DNA of 64,000 nucleotides from Carex sylvatica (Eukaryota > Streptophyta > Magnoliopsida > Poales > Cyperaceae), in the NCBI GenBank assembly GCA_964058845.1, contig CAXKVR010000016.1, positions 186,001-250,000 on the forward strand. The letters run 5' to 3'. Of this stretch, positions 24,692 through 36,373 are shown in pieces; the first letter of the stretch is position 1, and the number at the start of each line of letters is the position of its first letter. Both the position numbers and the translations under genes were made by a program. Under the pieces are notes generated by a model. That model had not been told where the DNA came from. It was given only the letters and a program-made list of their open reading frames with translations, and did no database searches.

Positions 24692-25395
24692 TGTAAAAAT
24701 TTATTCACTAAAAAAAATACAAATTTAAGAACAAGTTAAAAAAAATTAGAAGTCATTGAAATAAATTTGTCATTTTTGAAAAATATAGCTACCAAAATTA
24801 GTACAAATTAATTAAAAATTTATTCACTAAAAAAAATACAAATTTAAGAACAAGTTAAAAAAAAATACAAGTCATTGAAATAAATTTGTCATTTTTGAAA
24901 AATATAGCTACAAAAATTAGTACAAATTAATTAAAAATTTATTCACTAAAAAAAATACAAATTTAAGAACAAGTTAAAAAAAATACAAGTCATTGAAATA
25001 AATTTGTCATTTTTAAAAAATATAGCTACAAAAATTAGTACAAATTAATTAAAAATTTATTCACTAAAAAAAAATACAATTTTAAGAACAAGTTAAAAAA
25101 AAATACAAGTCATTGAAATAAATTTGTCATTTCTGAAAAATATAGCTACAAAATTTAGTACAAATTAATTAAAAATTTATTCACTAAAAAAAATAGAAAT
25201 TTAAGAACAAGTTAAAAAAAAATACACGTCATTCAAATAAATTTGTCATTTTTGAAAAATATAGCTACCAAAATTAGTACAAATGAATTAAAAATTTATT
25301 CCCTAAAAAAATTACAAATTACAAATTTAAGAACAAGTTATTAGAAAAAATGTGATATTTCTGGAAAAATACAGCTACAATAAAATTAGTTACAA
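24692..25395. repeat. Right subterminal tandem array, about 119-bp unit, nearly six copies
   Basis: The word 'aaaaatttattcacta' restarts at 24694, 24814, 24933, 25051, 25171 and (with one change) 25290, giving periods of 118-120. Copies are over 90 percent alike by eye, with A-run length differences. The sequence is unrelated to the left array. Confidence 0.9.
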
Positions 25396-25535
25396 AAATA
25401 CTAACAACATTAACAACTTACATAATTTTTCGTAGATCTGAAGGTAGCACGTATGAAATTTGCGGAGAGGTGCGGAGAAGTCTGATAGCTCGTCGGGTAA
25501 ACTAACTGGGTTATATAACCGAGCAAAACCAATAA

Positions 25536-25794
25536 CCGGTGGACCGTTAACCGGACTTGGTTCGGTTAACCAATAACCGGACATAAATCACACTTCCGGT
25601 GCACCGTTAACCGGGTATAAAAGTCCGGTGCACTGTTAATCGGGTTTATTTAGAATATCCGGGAATCTGTTCGGCGGAAAGATATCAAGTGTCCGGTTAA
25701 CCGTTAACCGAACAGGGCATAAATCGAATTTTTGTAAAAAATAGGGTAGATTCCGTAATTCATTAATTGTTTTGGATATTTATAAAAATTTCGG
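25536..25794 (-). repeat. MULE right terminal inverted repeat with five 19-bp units
   Basis: Inverse of the left end. Units of the CCGGTTAACGGTTAACCGG family lie at 25536-25554, 25562-25580, 25596-25614, 25625-25643 and 25693-25711. The outermost unit ends 83 bases from the tip, as on the left. The tip is ATAAAAATTTCGG at 25794. Confidence 0.88.
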
Positions 25795-25803
25795 TTATTT
25801 AGT
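25795..25803. repeat. MULE target-site duplication TTATTTAGT, right copy
   Basis: Identical to 16487-16495. Confidence 0.9.
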
Positions 25804-28800
25804 CAGTTATTTATTGAGCCATATATTTAGTTGGTCATTTCAAAATTTTCAGATAAAAAAAAATAGTTACCTTCAATCTCAAATTAGTTGATATACAATA
25901 TTTATTAACCGACCGTAAAATTATAATTAATTAACTATATACATCAATTAATCACTTAACAATAATAGTTCGACGAACGCATACCGTCACTGTAATAAAA
26001 TAATTATTGACTTGGTAAGATGCAAAATGCAATTAGGTTATGCTAGTGGAATATTCCCCAAAAAAAGAGGAAAAAGAATCACCGAATTTGCTGTCCAAAT
26101 CCAAATTTAATTATAAAAAATATGCAGAAACCTAGGTTGACGTAGAATTAAAACTAACGAAAGTAAAGGGGAGCAACCAGCTTTTAAAAATAAATAAAAT
26201 ACCGGTTGACATGTACTAAAATTTATTAATATATTAATCTAGTAGCAATTCACCCATCGACCATCGTGGAGGCGACACCTCCAAACTTATTACTTCAAAA
26301 TATTTACCCCCTTTGAAAACTTGAAAAACACGCACCGTAAAATTTCAAAAAATATGTTTTGTTTCTAACATTTTAAAATGCTACTCGCAATTCACAAACA
26401 TTTAAATCTCTATCTGCAAGCAACTAAATTTTAAATCTGTGCAGTTATAACTCTTAACTACTCTTGTATTCAAGCCAAAAAAAATAAAGATTCTTTTCAT
26501 CCATATTTTTTTTTCTTTGATCACTCTCGTTCATTTTTCCGATAATCTATGATAAATTTTGCGAATCTAAAAATACAAATATTTTTTACTCGATTTTCTC
26601 TTTCAAATGAGGAACATGAAGAAATACTTTTGAATTTTTTCAGATCGTTTTTTTTTTTTTGTAAAGTAAAGCCAATGAGCATTATTTAAATATTTAACAC
26701 AACTACTTTTAACAATTGTATACAAATGTTTAAATGCGTCATGCTACATGATCAACCCAACGGTTTAAACTATTGAACATAGCAGTTTAAATGATAACAA
26801 CAGGGGTTTTAAAGGTTGTATACTGAGATTTAAAAGTTGAAAAATTTAAAGTGCTCATGAGATTTACTTAAAAAAATAATTTCAAAATAACTCAAAACTA
26901 TTTCTTCGTGGATCTCATTTGAAAGAGAAAATTGAGTATAAAATGCTTGTATTTTTAGATTTGTAAAATTTATTGTCAGAAAAATGTATATTTTCTTTTT
27001 TGGCTTGAAGACAAAAATAGTTAGGAGTTAAAACTACACAGATTTAAAATTTTATTGCTTGCATATAGAGGTTTAAATACTTGTGAATATCATTTTAAAA
27101 TATTATAAATAAAACTTTAAAAACTTGAATATGGACGTTGAAAATGTAAGTTAAACAAAATTGAAAGACTTTTTTCTGTTAAACCAGTTGAGGAACACAT
27201 TCGGATATGATAGTTTGGAGGACCAGAACATTTCTCTTCTATTTATTATGTTTTAATTATGTTCCGAATTTAATGTTTATGTCATTTCATATGTTTATTT
27301 CAGGAGGCGGCGTGGTACAGTTGGATAAGATATATTGCCGTTTTGAAAGGGTGAAAATGAAAATGACCTGTTTTAGAATTGTTTTATCAACGTAGGAACA
27401 AGGACCGACTTACAATGCACTTCTATTAAATAATTTATAATAATTTAGACAGAATTTAGTCAACTATTTCTTTTTTCCTATAAATTTTTGTCAACTGATA
27501 TTTTTAAGAGAGAATCTGAGATAAAAGGAATCATGATTCTAGAAGCCGTTGAGTAAAGTTAATTTTTGCAAATATTTTTTATGCAAGGTGCATTTGACGT
27601 TTAGAAATATTATATTTGACCATTATATTCTATATTTTTCCTCCAAAATCATCTAGGCATTTTTAGTCTAATTTTTTAAAAAGAAAAATAAATGCAACTT
27701 GTATTTATTTTGCTAAAAATAGTGTGCGTTTTAAAGAAGTTAAAGTAGTGAGTTTCAAAATTAAAAAGAGAGTTATTAATAGCTGTTGAAACTTGTTTGG
27801 ACATACAAGTAATAATTGTGAACACACGAGTGAAACTAAACAATTAAGATTAGAAAGCTAAAAAACTTATGTAGAATAATTTTATTTTATAAGAAGATTG
27901 AAAAGTACCGATGCATGCAAAAATTATAAAATTAAACGAATAAAATTACAATTTTTCAATTTATGGAGGTTAATTCGTTTTTCCCTTCAATGTGATCATC
28001 ATACCATGTGTAAGAATAATTTAATATTGAAATAAATTCATTTCATTTCAATTCGTACCCCTTGTAACATGTTCATCTAAATTTCAAACTTGCAAGTTGC
28101 AACCTCTCCTACGGTCTCTTGTACAATAAATATTGTCTGTATTACTAGATCAAAAGACTAGTTTTTTATTGTTAGAATCTATCTTAAATTTTTAATTTCA
28201 TTATTCGAACCCTTCATAATATACGCTTAGGCAGGTGCGAAGTCAAACTTTTGACCTATGAGGATCAAATATATATGAAGTTTAATTATATTTAATTTTC
28301 TTGCATAAAATGAAAGTCAATTTTACTGTATAAAGACATTTTACTATAAATTAAATAAAGAATCATACCCCCCAAAAAAATGAGGGTCAATTGACTCCAT
28401 TCTCCATTCTTCAATCCACTGCAAATATGCAATTAAATTATGTTTGATTGTGGAGTAAAGTTAATTAACGAGAATTAAATTGCTTACTCCATCATACTAT
28501 TTATATTTTACATATTGTTTGATAGTATAAATCATTCCTCAAATTAATCTATTTAGAGGAGTAAGATGTTGGAAAATGAATTTCTGTCTATAAAAGTGAA
28601 CTATACGGATGTAGTAAATGTGCAATGAGTTAATCATCCTGAAGAGATGAAACAACTTATTACATATTAACTCATCTCTTACTCCATCTTACTTCTATTT
28701 TATTCATTATTTGACACCTCTTACTCCATCTTATTTCTATTTTATTCATTATTTAACAGCTTAAATGTAAAATAAGAAGTTTACTTCACCTCTTACTTCA

Positions 28801-28923
28801 TAAATAAACATGACCTTAACTATTAAAGATGCACACTTGACGTAAGTTGTTTTGAACTTTCATGTTCATTGTTCGAACTATCCATAATATATGTATTTTG
28901 TTATTGCATCATATATATATATA
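25804..28923. other. AT-rich spacer containing a large imperfect inverted repeat
   Basis: No gene is seen. The main structure is the inverted repeat described separately at about 26310-27125. The stretch near 28650-28760 holds short duplicated phrases ('cttactccatctta'). Another part, near 28230-28400, resembles in words (not closely) a stretch in intron 1 of the importin gene near 53150-53290, perhaps an old dispersed repeat. Confidence 0.45.
26310..27125. repeat. Long imperfect inverted repeat (foldback-like)
   Basis: About 26310-26660 and 26850-27125 can be aligned as diverged reverse complements. Shared phrases include 'aatctaaaaatacaa' with its inverse near 26960, and 'tctctttcaaatgag' with its inverse near 26920. 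Arms are roughly 300 bp at perhaps 75-80 percent identity. I cannot find clean ends or a target duplication. It is probably a decayed foldback or MITE-like element. Confidence 0.55.
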
Positions 28924-29341
28924 GAGTGACTAATGTGCATTTGTATGCATATGGGTCGAAATACGTACGGTCCAAATTTGAAATTTTAAAATCCAAAAGT
29001 CGATCTGAACCGTTCATCTTGTTCTCCATATTAATATGTGCTTGAAAACCAAATTTTATATTTTTCTGAATTTTTTACTATTTTATTAAGCCACTTTGAA
29101 AATTGTTGATCCAACGGTGGCTTAACAAAACAGTAAAATCAGCAGCTACCGTTGGATCAACAATTTTCAAGTGGCTTAATAAATAGTAAAAAATTCATAA
29201 AAATGTAAAATTTGGTCTCCTAGCACATATTAATATGGAGAACAAGATGAACGGTTCAGATCAACTTTTTGGATTTTGAAATTTCAAATTTAGACCGTAT
29301 GTATTTCGGCCCATATGCATACGAATGCATATTAGTCACTC
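28924..29341. mobile_element. Foldback MITE-like element A, 418 bp
   Basis: Nearly the whole element folds back on itself. The tip GAGTGACTAATGTGCATT on the left matches the inverse on the right with few changes, and the arms meet near 29125. It shares a 30-base core (starting GAACCGTTCATCTTGTTCTC) with the element at 61312. AT repeats flank it on the left and CT then AT repeats on the right, so a target duplication cannot be verified. Confidence 0.8.
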
Positions 29342-29545
29342 TCTCTCTCTCCCTCTCTCTTTCTCTATATATATATATGAGTGAAAACAGTATGGATAAT
29401 ATATGATTTGTATTATATATGAATTTTAAAGTTAGATGTGGATATTTGATATCTGAATATCTGTGTGGATCTTGATACAGATAGTAGATATATACCATAC
29501 AATTTAAATATATATTATGAGAAAATTATGTTATTGACCATTATA

Positions 29546-29943
29546 GAGTTTGGCTAGTATAACATCAGTGTCATTTCATCCTATATAACACCAACTCTAA
29601 AATCTATTAATTCGACTTTGAACGACTAATTCAAACCGTTCAAACCAATTTATATTATATGTGATGCGTTTACATACAAAAATTTTATATTTTCGAGTTA
29701 TTTTAGTATCAAATCAAGCGGTAAAAATATTAAAAAATTAATGTATTAAAATTAACTTAAAAACTCACATATTTGACCACTTGACCTAATACTAAATAAA
29801 TTCGAAAAGTTATAATTTTTGCATGTAAGTACACAACTAATGAAGTAGATCGGTTTGGATTTATCGTTTGAAGCCGATTTGATAGGTTTTAGAGTTGGTG
29901 TTATATAGATTGAAATGACACTGATGTTATACTAGCCAAACTC
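29546..29943. mobile_element. Mutator-type MITE B, 398 bp
   Basis: The ends begin GAGTTTGGCTAGTATAAC and its exact inverse; about 33 bp match perfectly, with weaker pairing further in. ACCATTATA flanks it at 29537-29545 and 29944-29952, a perfect nine-base duplication. No coding capacity. The 9-bp duplication points to mobilisation by a Mutator-like transposase. Confidence 0.9.
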
Positions 29944-29952
29944 ACCATTATA

Positions 29953-31027
29953 ATTATAACTAGATAAATATTATGAACTTTAGTATTTTTAATAATATTT
30001 TTTTCTTAATAAATATTTAATCCGATCTATATCTATATTTATCTAATATCCGATATGTATTCATGCCCAAAAAATAAAAATAAAAAATATAGATATGGCC
30101 ACAATCCGCTCTGTATCTCCGTATCTGCTTCGTTTCCACTCCTAATAATTTTTTTATGATTAGTGATTAAAATTACCACTAACAAATATATTAATAAAAA
30201 AATTATTTACAAAATTCTAAATTTTATCTTCTCATATAACATAAAAGTAAATATTTATATTTATACTCAATTGTATAATTTATTTTCAATATCTCTCCAC
30301 AACGAAATTTGTTTTTTCGATTGTCGTCACGCTCCGACAACAATCAGATCTACTCACCGTCGCGCTCCCACCAAGATGAAACTCTACGCTCTGAACTCCG
30401 ACGATACTATACTTTTAGCTCCGCTCAGCTCCAGTTCCTCCCATCTCTCATTCTCCTCTTTGTTAGAGCAGGTAGTACCGAGAGAGAGAGAGGAAGTGGA
30501 AATTTTCACTCCTAATATTACATAGTTATTGTTGAAAGAACATTTAAGCTTTGCATAATATGTCATATTGATTGTTATTTTATATATAAAAGTTGGTGAA
30601 GAACAAGTTGAAGATTTGGAGATCTTTGAGGCCACACAGACACAGTACCCTACTCACAAACTATTGTAAACTAAAGTCTAAAAGTTAAAACTCCAACTCA
30701 AATAATTTTTAATAGAATTTAATTTTCAGTACGTCTCCGGTAGGGGTGGCAACAATTAATAAGATAGTTTATTACCTACCATCAAACCTTAACATTGTGA
30801 CAAAAAATATATATTAATTGTTCCAAATGAAGATTCTGTGGACGCTTATTAATTAAAACAGTCCAGTCCTCGATCATGATTCATGAACAACCGTAATTTT
30901 ATATCAAAAAAATTGTTCAAACAAAAGGCTAGCTGTTTGGTAAACCTTTGTAAAGGGCCTTTAATTTGAGTTAAAGCAACCAGCTGTCAATGCAACCAAA
31001 AATAGAAAAACGCTTCTCCCTTTTTTT
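29953..31027. other. Spacer with a short open stretch of unknown origin
   Basis: Mostly AT-rich. From about 30300 to 30525 the composition becomes coding-like, with an open plus-strand frame containing 'MKLYALNSDDTILLAPLSSSSSHLS' in part and a GT donor-like site after 'LLEQ'. I do not recognise it. It could be a captured first-exon fragment or chance. Near 30741 'ggtaggggtggcaac' resembles a hAT end, but no partner was found. Confidence 0.3.
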
Positions 31028-31213
31028 GGCAAAATGTTGGTCCTCCAATCTGACAATTGAGTAAAAATTGTAACAGAGTAGTTTTGCCTTCATGCAGCAC
31101 CCCAGACATATATATGAATCATGATTAGTGTGCTGCATGCACCAAAACTGCTCTGTTAAAATCTTTACCCTGATAACTAAGCTGATGGACGGAGCGTTAA
31201 TAATTTGCCAACA
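31028..31213 (+). ncRNA. MicroRNA-like hairpin candidate
   Basis: The arm 31072-31100 pairs with 31130-31157 with only a few mismatches around a 29-base loop. Pairing continues outward with bulges for roughly 40 more bases per side, to about 31028 and 31213. The stem length, small loop and few mismatches fit a plant MIRNA precursor on either strand. Neither arm matches a conserved plant microRNA that I recall. A young inverted duplication or tiny MITE would look similar. Confidence 0.4.
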
Positions 31214-34200
31214 ATTATTTGTATCATCGATCTTGATGGGCCGTAGCACAGTTCGATAGAAAAAAATATTCTACCTCCAACTTTTTTCTCAAAACAAACC
31301 TACCTCTTTTACTTTGTTCTAGCTTACTTCTAAGAAATTATTTGTCTTCATTAAAGAAAAAAATTAAATAATAAAAGTTACATTTTAATTGTTTAGCTAT
31401 AAATGATCATCCAATTTGTTTTACATGCCAGTGAAGATTTTTCTTTGGTTTCATCTTATACATAGGTTTAATGAGTGATAACGCCAAAACATATAGCAAA
31501 AATCACTATTTTTTAGTACGAAAAATGATGAAAAACGCGTGCAAAAGTATCTATTTTTCTGAATTATTCACCGCAAACGTGTTTTTAGGCTATTTTGGCA
31601 GGTTTTGAAAAAAGTTGTTAATTTAGGCCGAAAACAGAGTAAAAATATCATATTTAGGCCGATTCTGAAGAAGACGTCAAAATATGGCAACACATGGAGT
31701 ATACAAACATCTCTTACGAAGTGCACAACATGCAACATGGCAAAATTCACTGAAATTCGGCTAAATACAGTGCCCTGCGGCCTCAGCTATGTTGCGTGCG
31801 GCATAAATGCCTATGCCGTAGGGGAACACGGATTGAATCCGTGGACTGTCTAGTTTGAATTAAATCTCAGCCGTTGGAAGAAGAAGGAGTCTTCTAAGGA
31901 AGAGATGTCTAGGTTCTAGGTTATGTCTTTCTTTTATTACTTCTTTTATTTTGTCATGACTTTGAGTAGCTAAGATCCTCCTCTCTAGGGATAGATGTAA
32001 TTAATTCTAATTGCTCTTTACTATAATATTTTTTTTTTATGTTTATTTGAGATTTCGTTATACTTCGAATGTTATCGAAATATATCATTGCATACATAGT
32101 TCTTTCTACAGATGGTCCAGTGTCCTTCACATACCAATAGGTGTTATAAGTCGTTGTACCTCAGTGTGAGAAGTGATACATGTAAGCACTATAAATACTT
32201 CGGCTAACGAGGCCTGGCTGCGGTTAAAAGGCTAGGGTTCGAACCTAGTGGGCTCCTTTGGTAGGACATAGATTAGATAGCATCTTGAGGTTTAATTAGA
32301 AATTTATTTATTACTTGTAATGAATAGGATTTAGGGTTATTACTTAGCGAGTAATAGGAGAATATAATTGATTAGATTGGTGTGAGTGGTTTAATTACAT
32401 TATATCCTGTAATAATCTAAATTGTTCCCCACAAGCCGACCTTAGAGTCGGAGCACCTTTCAAATACGCATAGAACCGAACCCAAGTAATCCATGGGGAA
32501 TTATAGTACCGGCATACGACAGTGACAGAAGGCCGTAGGTGAGCCCATATGCGGTAGTGACAGTGCCGTATACGAGTAGACATGAGGACCATAAACTTGG
32601 TTTACAGCAATTAGCATTTCTACCTATACCATCACCAGAGTAAACTGTAAAATCAACTTGCACCTATTATTATTATTATTTATTTTATTATTATTAGTAT
32701 TCATGCGCACCAAACAAACCCGAAGAACCTAGACTATTGTTATTGTTGTTAAACTACTAAGGTCTATCCATATGAATCTACACCCGACACTACTACACGG
32801 TAGGATTATGTGCTTGTAATATAACAGAATAGCATTAGAATAACTAAGTATATATTTATATATACTAAAAGTTAGTAGTACTCATTTAGAGTCATCAATG
32901 AGCTAAATCATTTGCTATATATAAATTGCTGGCATATTCATATTTCCACAATATTACTGAATTAATATTAATTTCTTGCTCGACAAAGATTAAAAGAATT
33001 ACAAAAATTCTTGTTACGAGTTGTTAATTAAATACCTCTACCAAAAATTTCGTCTATGAGACCAGTTATGTAGCTCAAGAAAGAAAAGAAAAATCTAGAT
33101 AAGGCCTTTTCAATTTCTGGATGTTATACAAAATAAAAAATAAAAATTAAATGAATGAAAATGAAAATGAAAATACCTGTCATGTCAAGTAATTTAAATT
33201 GAGTGATTTGAATTTATAATTTTAAGTGATTCCACAATCTTAATTTTCCGCTTTGCTTATAAATTTTAGTGAATTAAAGTACGTAGTAGCTAGCTAGGTT
33301 AGTAGCTATATATAGCTGTACAAATACAATACAATTAATACAATGTAAAGAGAAAAAAGATTGATTATATATTTATATGTCGAAAATATCTTTGAACTCT
33401 ACAGTCTACACGCATATTCTAAACAATATATCACCACATAATAATCATGAGATGGAGCATTAATTAATAGAATATGTATATATATATATATATATATTCC
33501 ACTTAGATTTCTCTCGTCTTCTCTGCTGCAATTGCATGATGCTCGCATGATGCATGTTAAATTGTTAATTATAAACTTTAACTGTTTCTTATTCATATTC
33601 ATAGATCGATCCGGTTCCAGACTTCCAGTGTTGATGGACTTGCATGTAACAACAGAAATACAATGATTCAATAATAACATTAATTCCCAACTTTGCCACG
33701 ATTTCACTCATTAATAATTCAATAATTCCTACCTGTCATAAATAATTAGGATTCTTTTTCGGATTTTGTCTACTACAATTATTTTTAAAAATAAATTAAT
33801 TTATATACAAAATTTTCAGAAAATAGATGAGGGGATATATTTATATTTGTTTTTTTTATTTCCATATCACAATTAATTATATGGAAGGCTTGATCCAGTA
33901 TTTCTTGATGCTAACCATAATTATTTGTGCCTCGAGGTTAATAAACTTAATTTTCTATAAGTAATGTTAAATAAATAAATAAAAAAGTATGTTCTCAATG
34001 GCAAACTTCATTTATAGAGGTGTTGAACTTAAAAATGTAGTTTACAAATTGTCTTTTAACGTTAGTTCACGATTACAAACAAATAATATCTATTAAAAAT
34101 GACATTTTCAAAATTAAGCATCACAAGGGAGAAAAAGGAAAACACAGAAAACCAAAAACTACATTATAACTGTTAATATTTAATTTTTTTTAAAGTACAA

Positions 34201-36120
34201 AATCCATCTTCTAATTTCTAAATTTACCTTGGAAGTACAAAATACATCCTCTTTTGGACCGTTGCTATATTTTGTAAAAAAAAAAAAATGTGGTCAAATA
34301 TATTCTTTGTTTTGCGAATTTTAAGACAATAAATGGTTCTTCGTAATTAGAAAAATTGTAAATTTATCTTTATATATAATGGATAAGTCAACTATTTTTG
34401 TGCACCAGCAGATCGAACTATTATTTTTGTTTCGTATTATATAGTTTTGGTCAACTAGATCATTTGGTATATATAGCCATGTTTAGGATGATAATTAATT
34501 TTATTCAATTACACAAATTGTACATTTTTCTATGACACCTATATATATATATATATATATATTTGCCATATTCAACAGGCAACATGTATTTAGTTAGTGT
34601 TGGTAAACTTTAAATGAATTAATATTATATAATCATACTAAATACCTAAAATTATTAATTAATTATTCATAAATATTGTCAAACCTTCGAACCAAATAAA
34701 ATTTGTCAACGATATATTTTTTGTCTATCCGATTCAATTTTTCATTCTTCATTTATTGATCGGATCACTTTCATATCATACTTTTCTATCCTTAAATATT
34801 CTCTTTCAAAGACTAACAAAATGAAAAAAAAAAATTATATATACGTCGCGGTCTCTTTCTCGCATTTTGAAAATTATATGTGAATCGGATACAACATATA
34901 TATTATGAATTTGTTTCTTTTTAAACAAAAATAATAATAATAAAATAAGTGCGATAAAAACCTATCAACTCATATGACTATTAATCTTTAAATTTAATTA
35001 TTTGGTCCTTTGGAAATATTACCTTCAACATGAAGAGTATGAACAATACATCTAGAATGAATGAAGGAATTAGTCTACAGTCCAGTAGCTTAAAGCATTT
35101 GTTCTCCGTTTATGAATAATCAGATATTATAAATTCAATATCATAACTGAACTCATTTAAAGTTTCAAAATAATTCTAAATCGAAAAAATGTTTACTGCT
35201 GCCTTGAAAATAAATAGAATACACTCATTGAAATACTTTACAACTTCAAAATTTTCAGTTTTCATTTGTGACTATAAATTAAGTCTTTAAAGAAAAAAAA
35301 TCTAGTGTGAATCTAATTTTATATATTTAAAATAGTGTTGGAGTCAAAAATTAAAATTATAAAGGTGTTCTATATTAAATAACACGTATCAAATTTGACC
35401 AATTTAAAAATAGTTTAGCCTTTCATGAAATAATTTCAGATTTAAATTATAAGGTATTTAATGAATTCGCTATAAAAGTTGGAGTTTATTGTCTTGTCTT
35501 GCCAAACTATATATTATGTTTATTTTTGTAGTGGTTGGCTTTTTTTGACAAGTCTTTAAGATAAAGATGAATGTTAAGTCTTTTAAATTTAAAAATATTC
35601 ACAAGCAATTTCAGAACATGTAATCTCTTACACAATGAATAAAATATCTTCCCAAGTTTTTACTAGTTAATTGCATTGCATTACTTTATTTTTATTTTAT
35701 TTCTTATCTTGAATTTAAGAATGTTGTTTATTTCTTTGAGGTAAGCAGGCAATCATATATATACTTGAATAACTTTATTTTTAAAAACCAAATAAATGTA
35801 CAGCCGCGGCTATAATTTTGTGTATTAATACGTTAAAATTTCTCTTACAGATAATAACAATCATTTTAATTATTCGATTTGGAATAAACTATCATCTTAC
35901 TTGCTGCCATTTAACTATTGGGACAGGTGGGTGCGTGTGTGTGTATATATATAAGCGGAGATCAAACTTATAATATGTGCTCGATCGATCATAGATTTAA
36001 AAAAGGAATTAATTAAGTCGATTTGGTTTAATAATCAGTAGAGAGTAAATTAAGATGCAGTTTATGTAATGACAATCAATCACCATGCAAATCCTTCGTA
36101 TCTGTTTCAAATAAAAAGAC

Positions 36121-36126
<6 letters not shown>
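31214..36126. other. Spacer with unclassified repeat remnant
   Basis: No gene is supported. About 31460-32670 is less AT-rich and reads like the remains of a long terminal repeat or other retroelement: phrases such as 'cagtgccctgcggcctcagc' and 'tgccgtaggggaacac', then inverse-looking 'ccgtaggtgagcccatatgcgg', with a TAT-rich end near 32668. I found no paired LTR, primer site or coding domain. The rest is AT-rich, with (AT)n runs near 33477-33497 and 34540-34562 and GT/AT near 35937-35952. Confidence 0.35.
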
Positions 36127-36152
<26 letters not shown>

Positions 36153-36197
36153 GATAATAATAATAATAATAATGATGATGATGATGATGATGATGAT
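36127..36197. repeat. (AAT)n-(ATG)n microsatellite, split by the copia insertion
   Basis: AAT units with interspersed ATG, then eight or so ATG/GAT units up to the copia end at 36197. ATG units resume at 41678. Confidence 0.85.
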
Positions 36198-36362
36198 AAT
36201 AGAAAAATAGTTCAAAATGACATTGTATTGATTCCTTTGTTCGTTTGGGTCTATATAGGCGTTACATCTTTCATTCGTAACCCTACGGTTCTCTATAATT
36301 TATTTCTTACCAATATAACCCTATAATACTATTAATGCAATAAATATACATAAATCTCAACA
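36198..36362 (-). repeat. Copia 3' LTR
   Basis: 165 bp, closely matching 41513-41677. On the minus strand it is preceded by a purine run, TTGAGGGGAAG (36363-36373). Confidence 0.88.
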
Positions 36363-36373
36363 CTTCCCCTCAA
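36363..36373 (-). other. Copia polypurine tract
   Basis: Minus-strand TTGAGGGGAAG directly upstream of the 3' LTR. Confidence 0.75.

Larger units (their letters stand above)
16496..25794. mobile_element. Mutator-like element (MULE) carrying PMD and transposase genes, 9,299 bp
   Basis: The ends are inverted repeats that begin CCGAAATTTTTATAAATA on both sides and can be aligned for about 230 bp, nearly identical for the first 120. The nine bases TTATTTAGT flank both ends (16487-16495 and 25795-25803), the size made by Mutator transposases. Inside are a plus-strand PMD gene (18236-20532) and a minus-strand MURA-like transposase gene (21219-24209), converging on a 0.7-kb AT-rich centre. Different tandem arrays lie between each gene start and the adjacent end. 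Both genes are broken, so this copy is not autonomous, but the ends could still respond to a transposase made elsewhere. The termini and domains leave little doubt about the superfamily. Confidence 0.93.

Noticed and set aside
32196..32262. tRNA-like B box (GGGTTCGAACCTAG) suggesting a tRNA or SINE
   Set aside because: No matching acceptor stem, no A box at the right distance and no anticodon arm; only the T-arm-like palindrome is present.
36009..36215. Minus-strand frame made mostly of Ile
   Set aside because: Translation of the AAT/ATG microsatellite.
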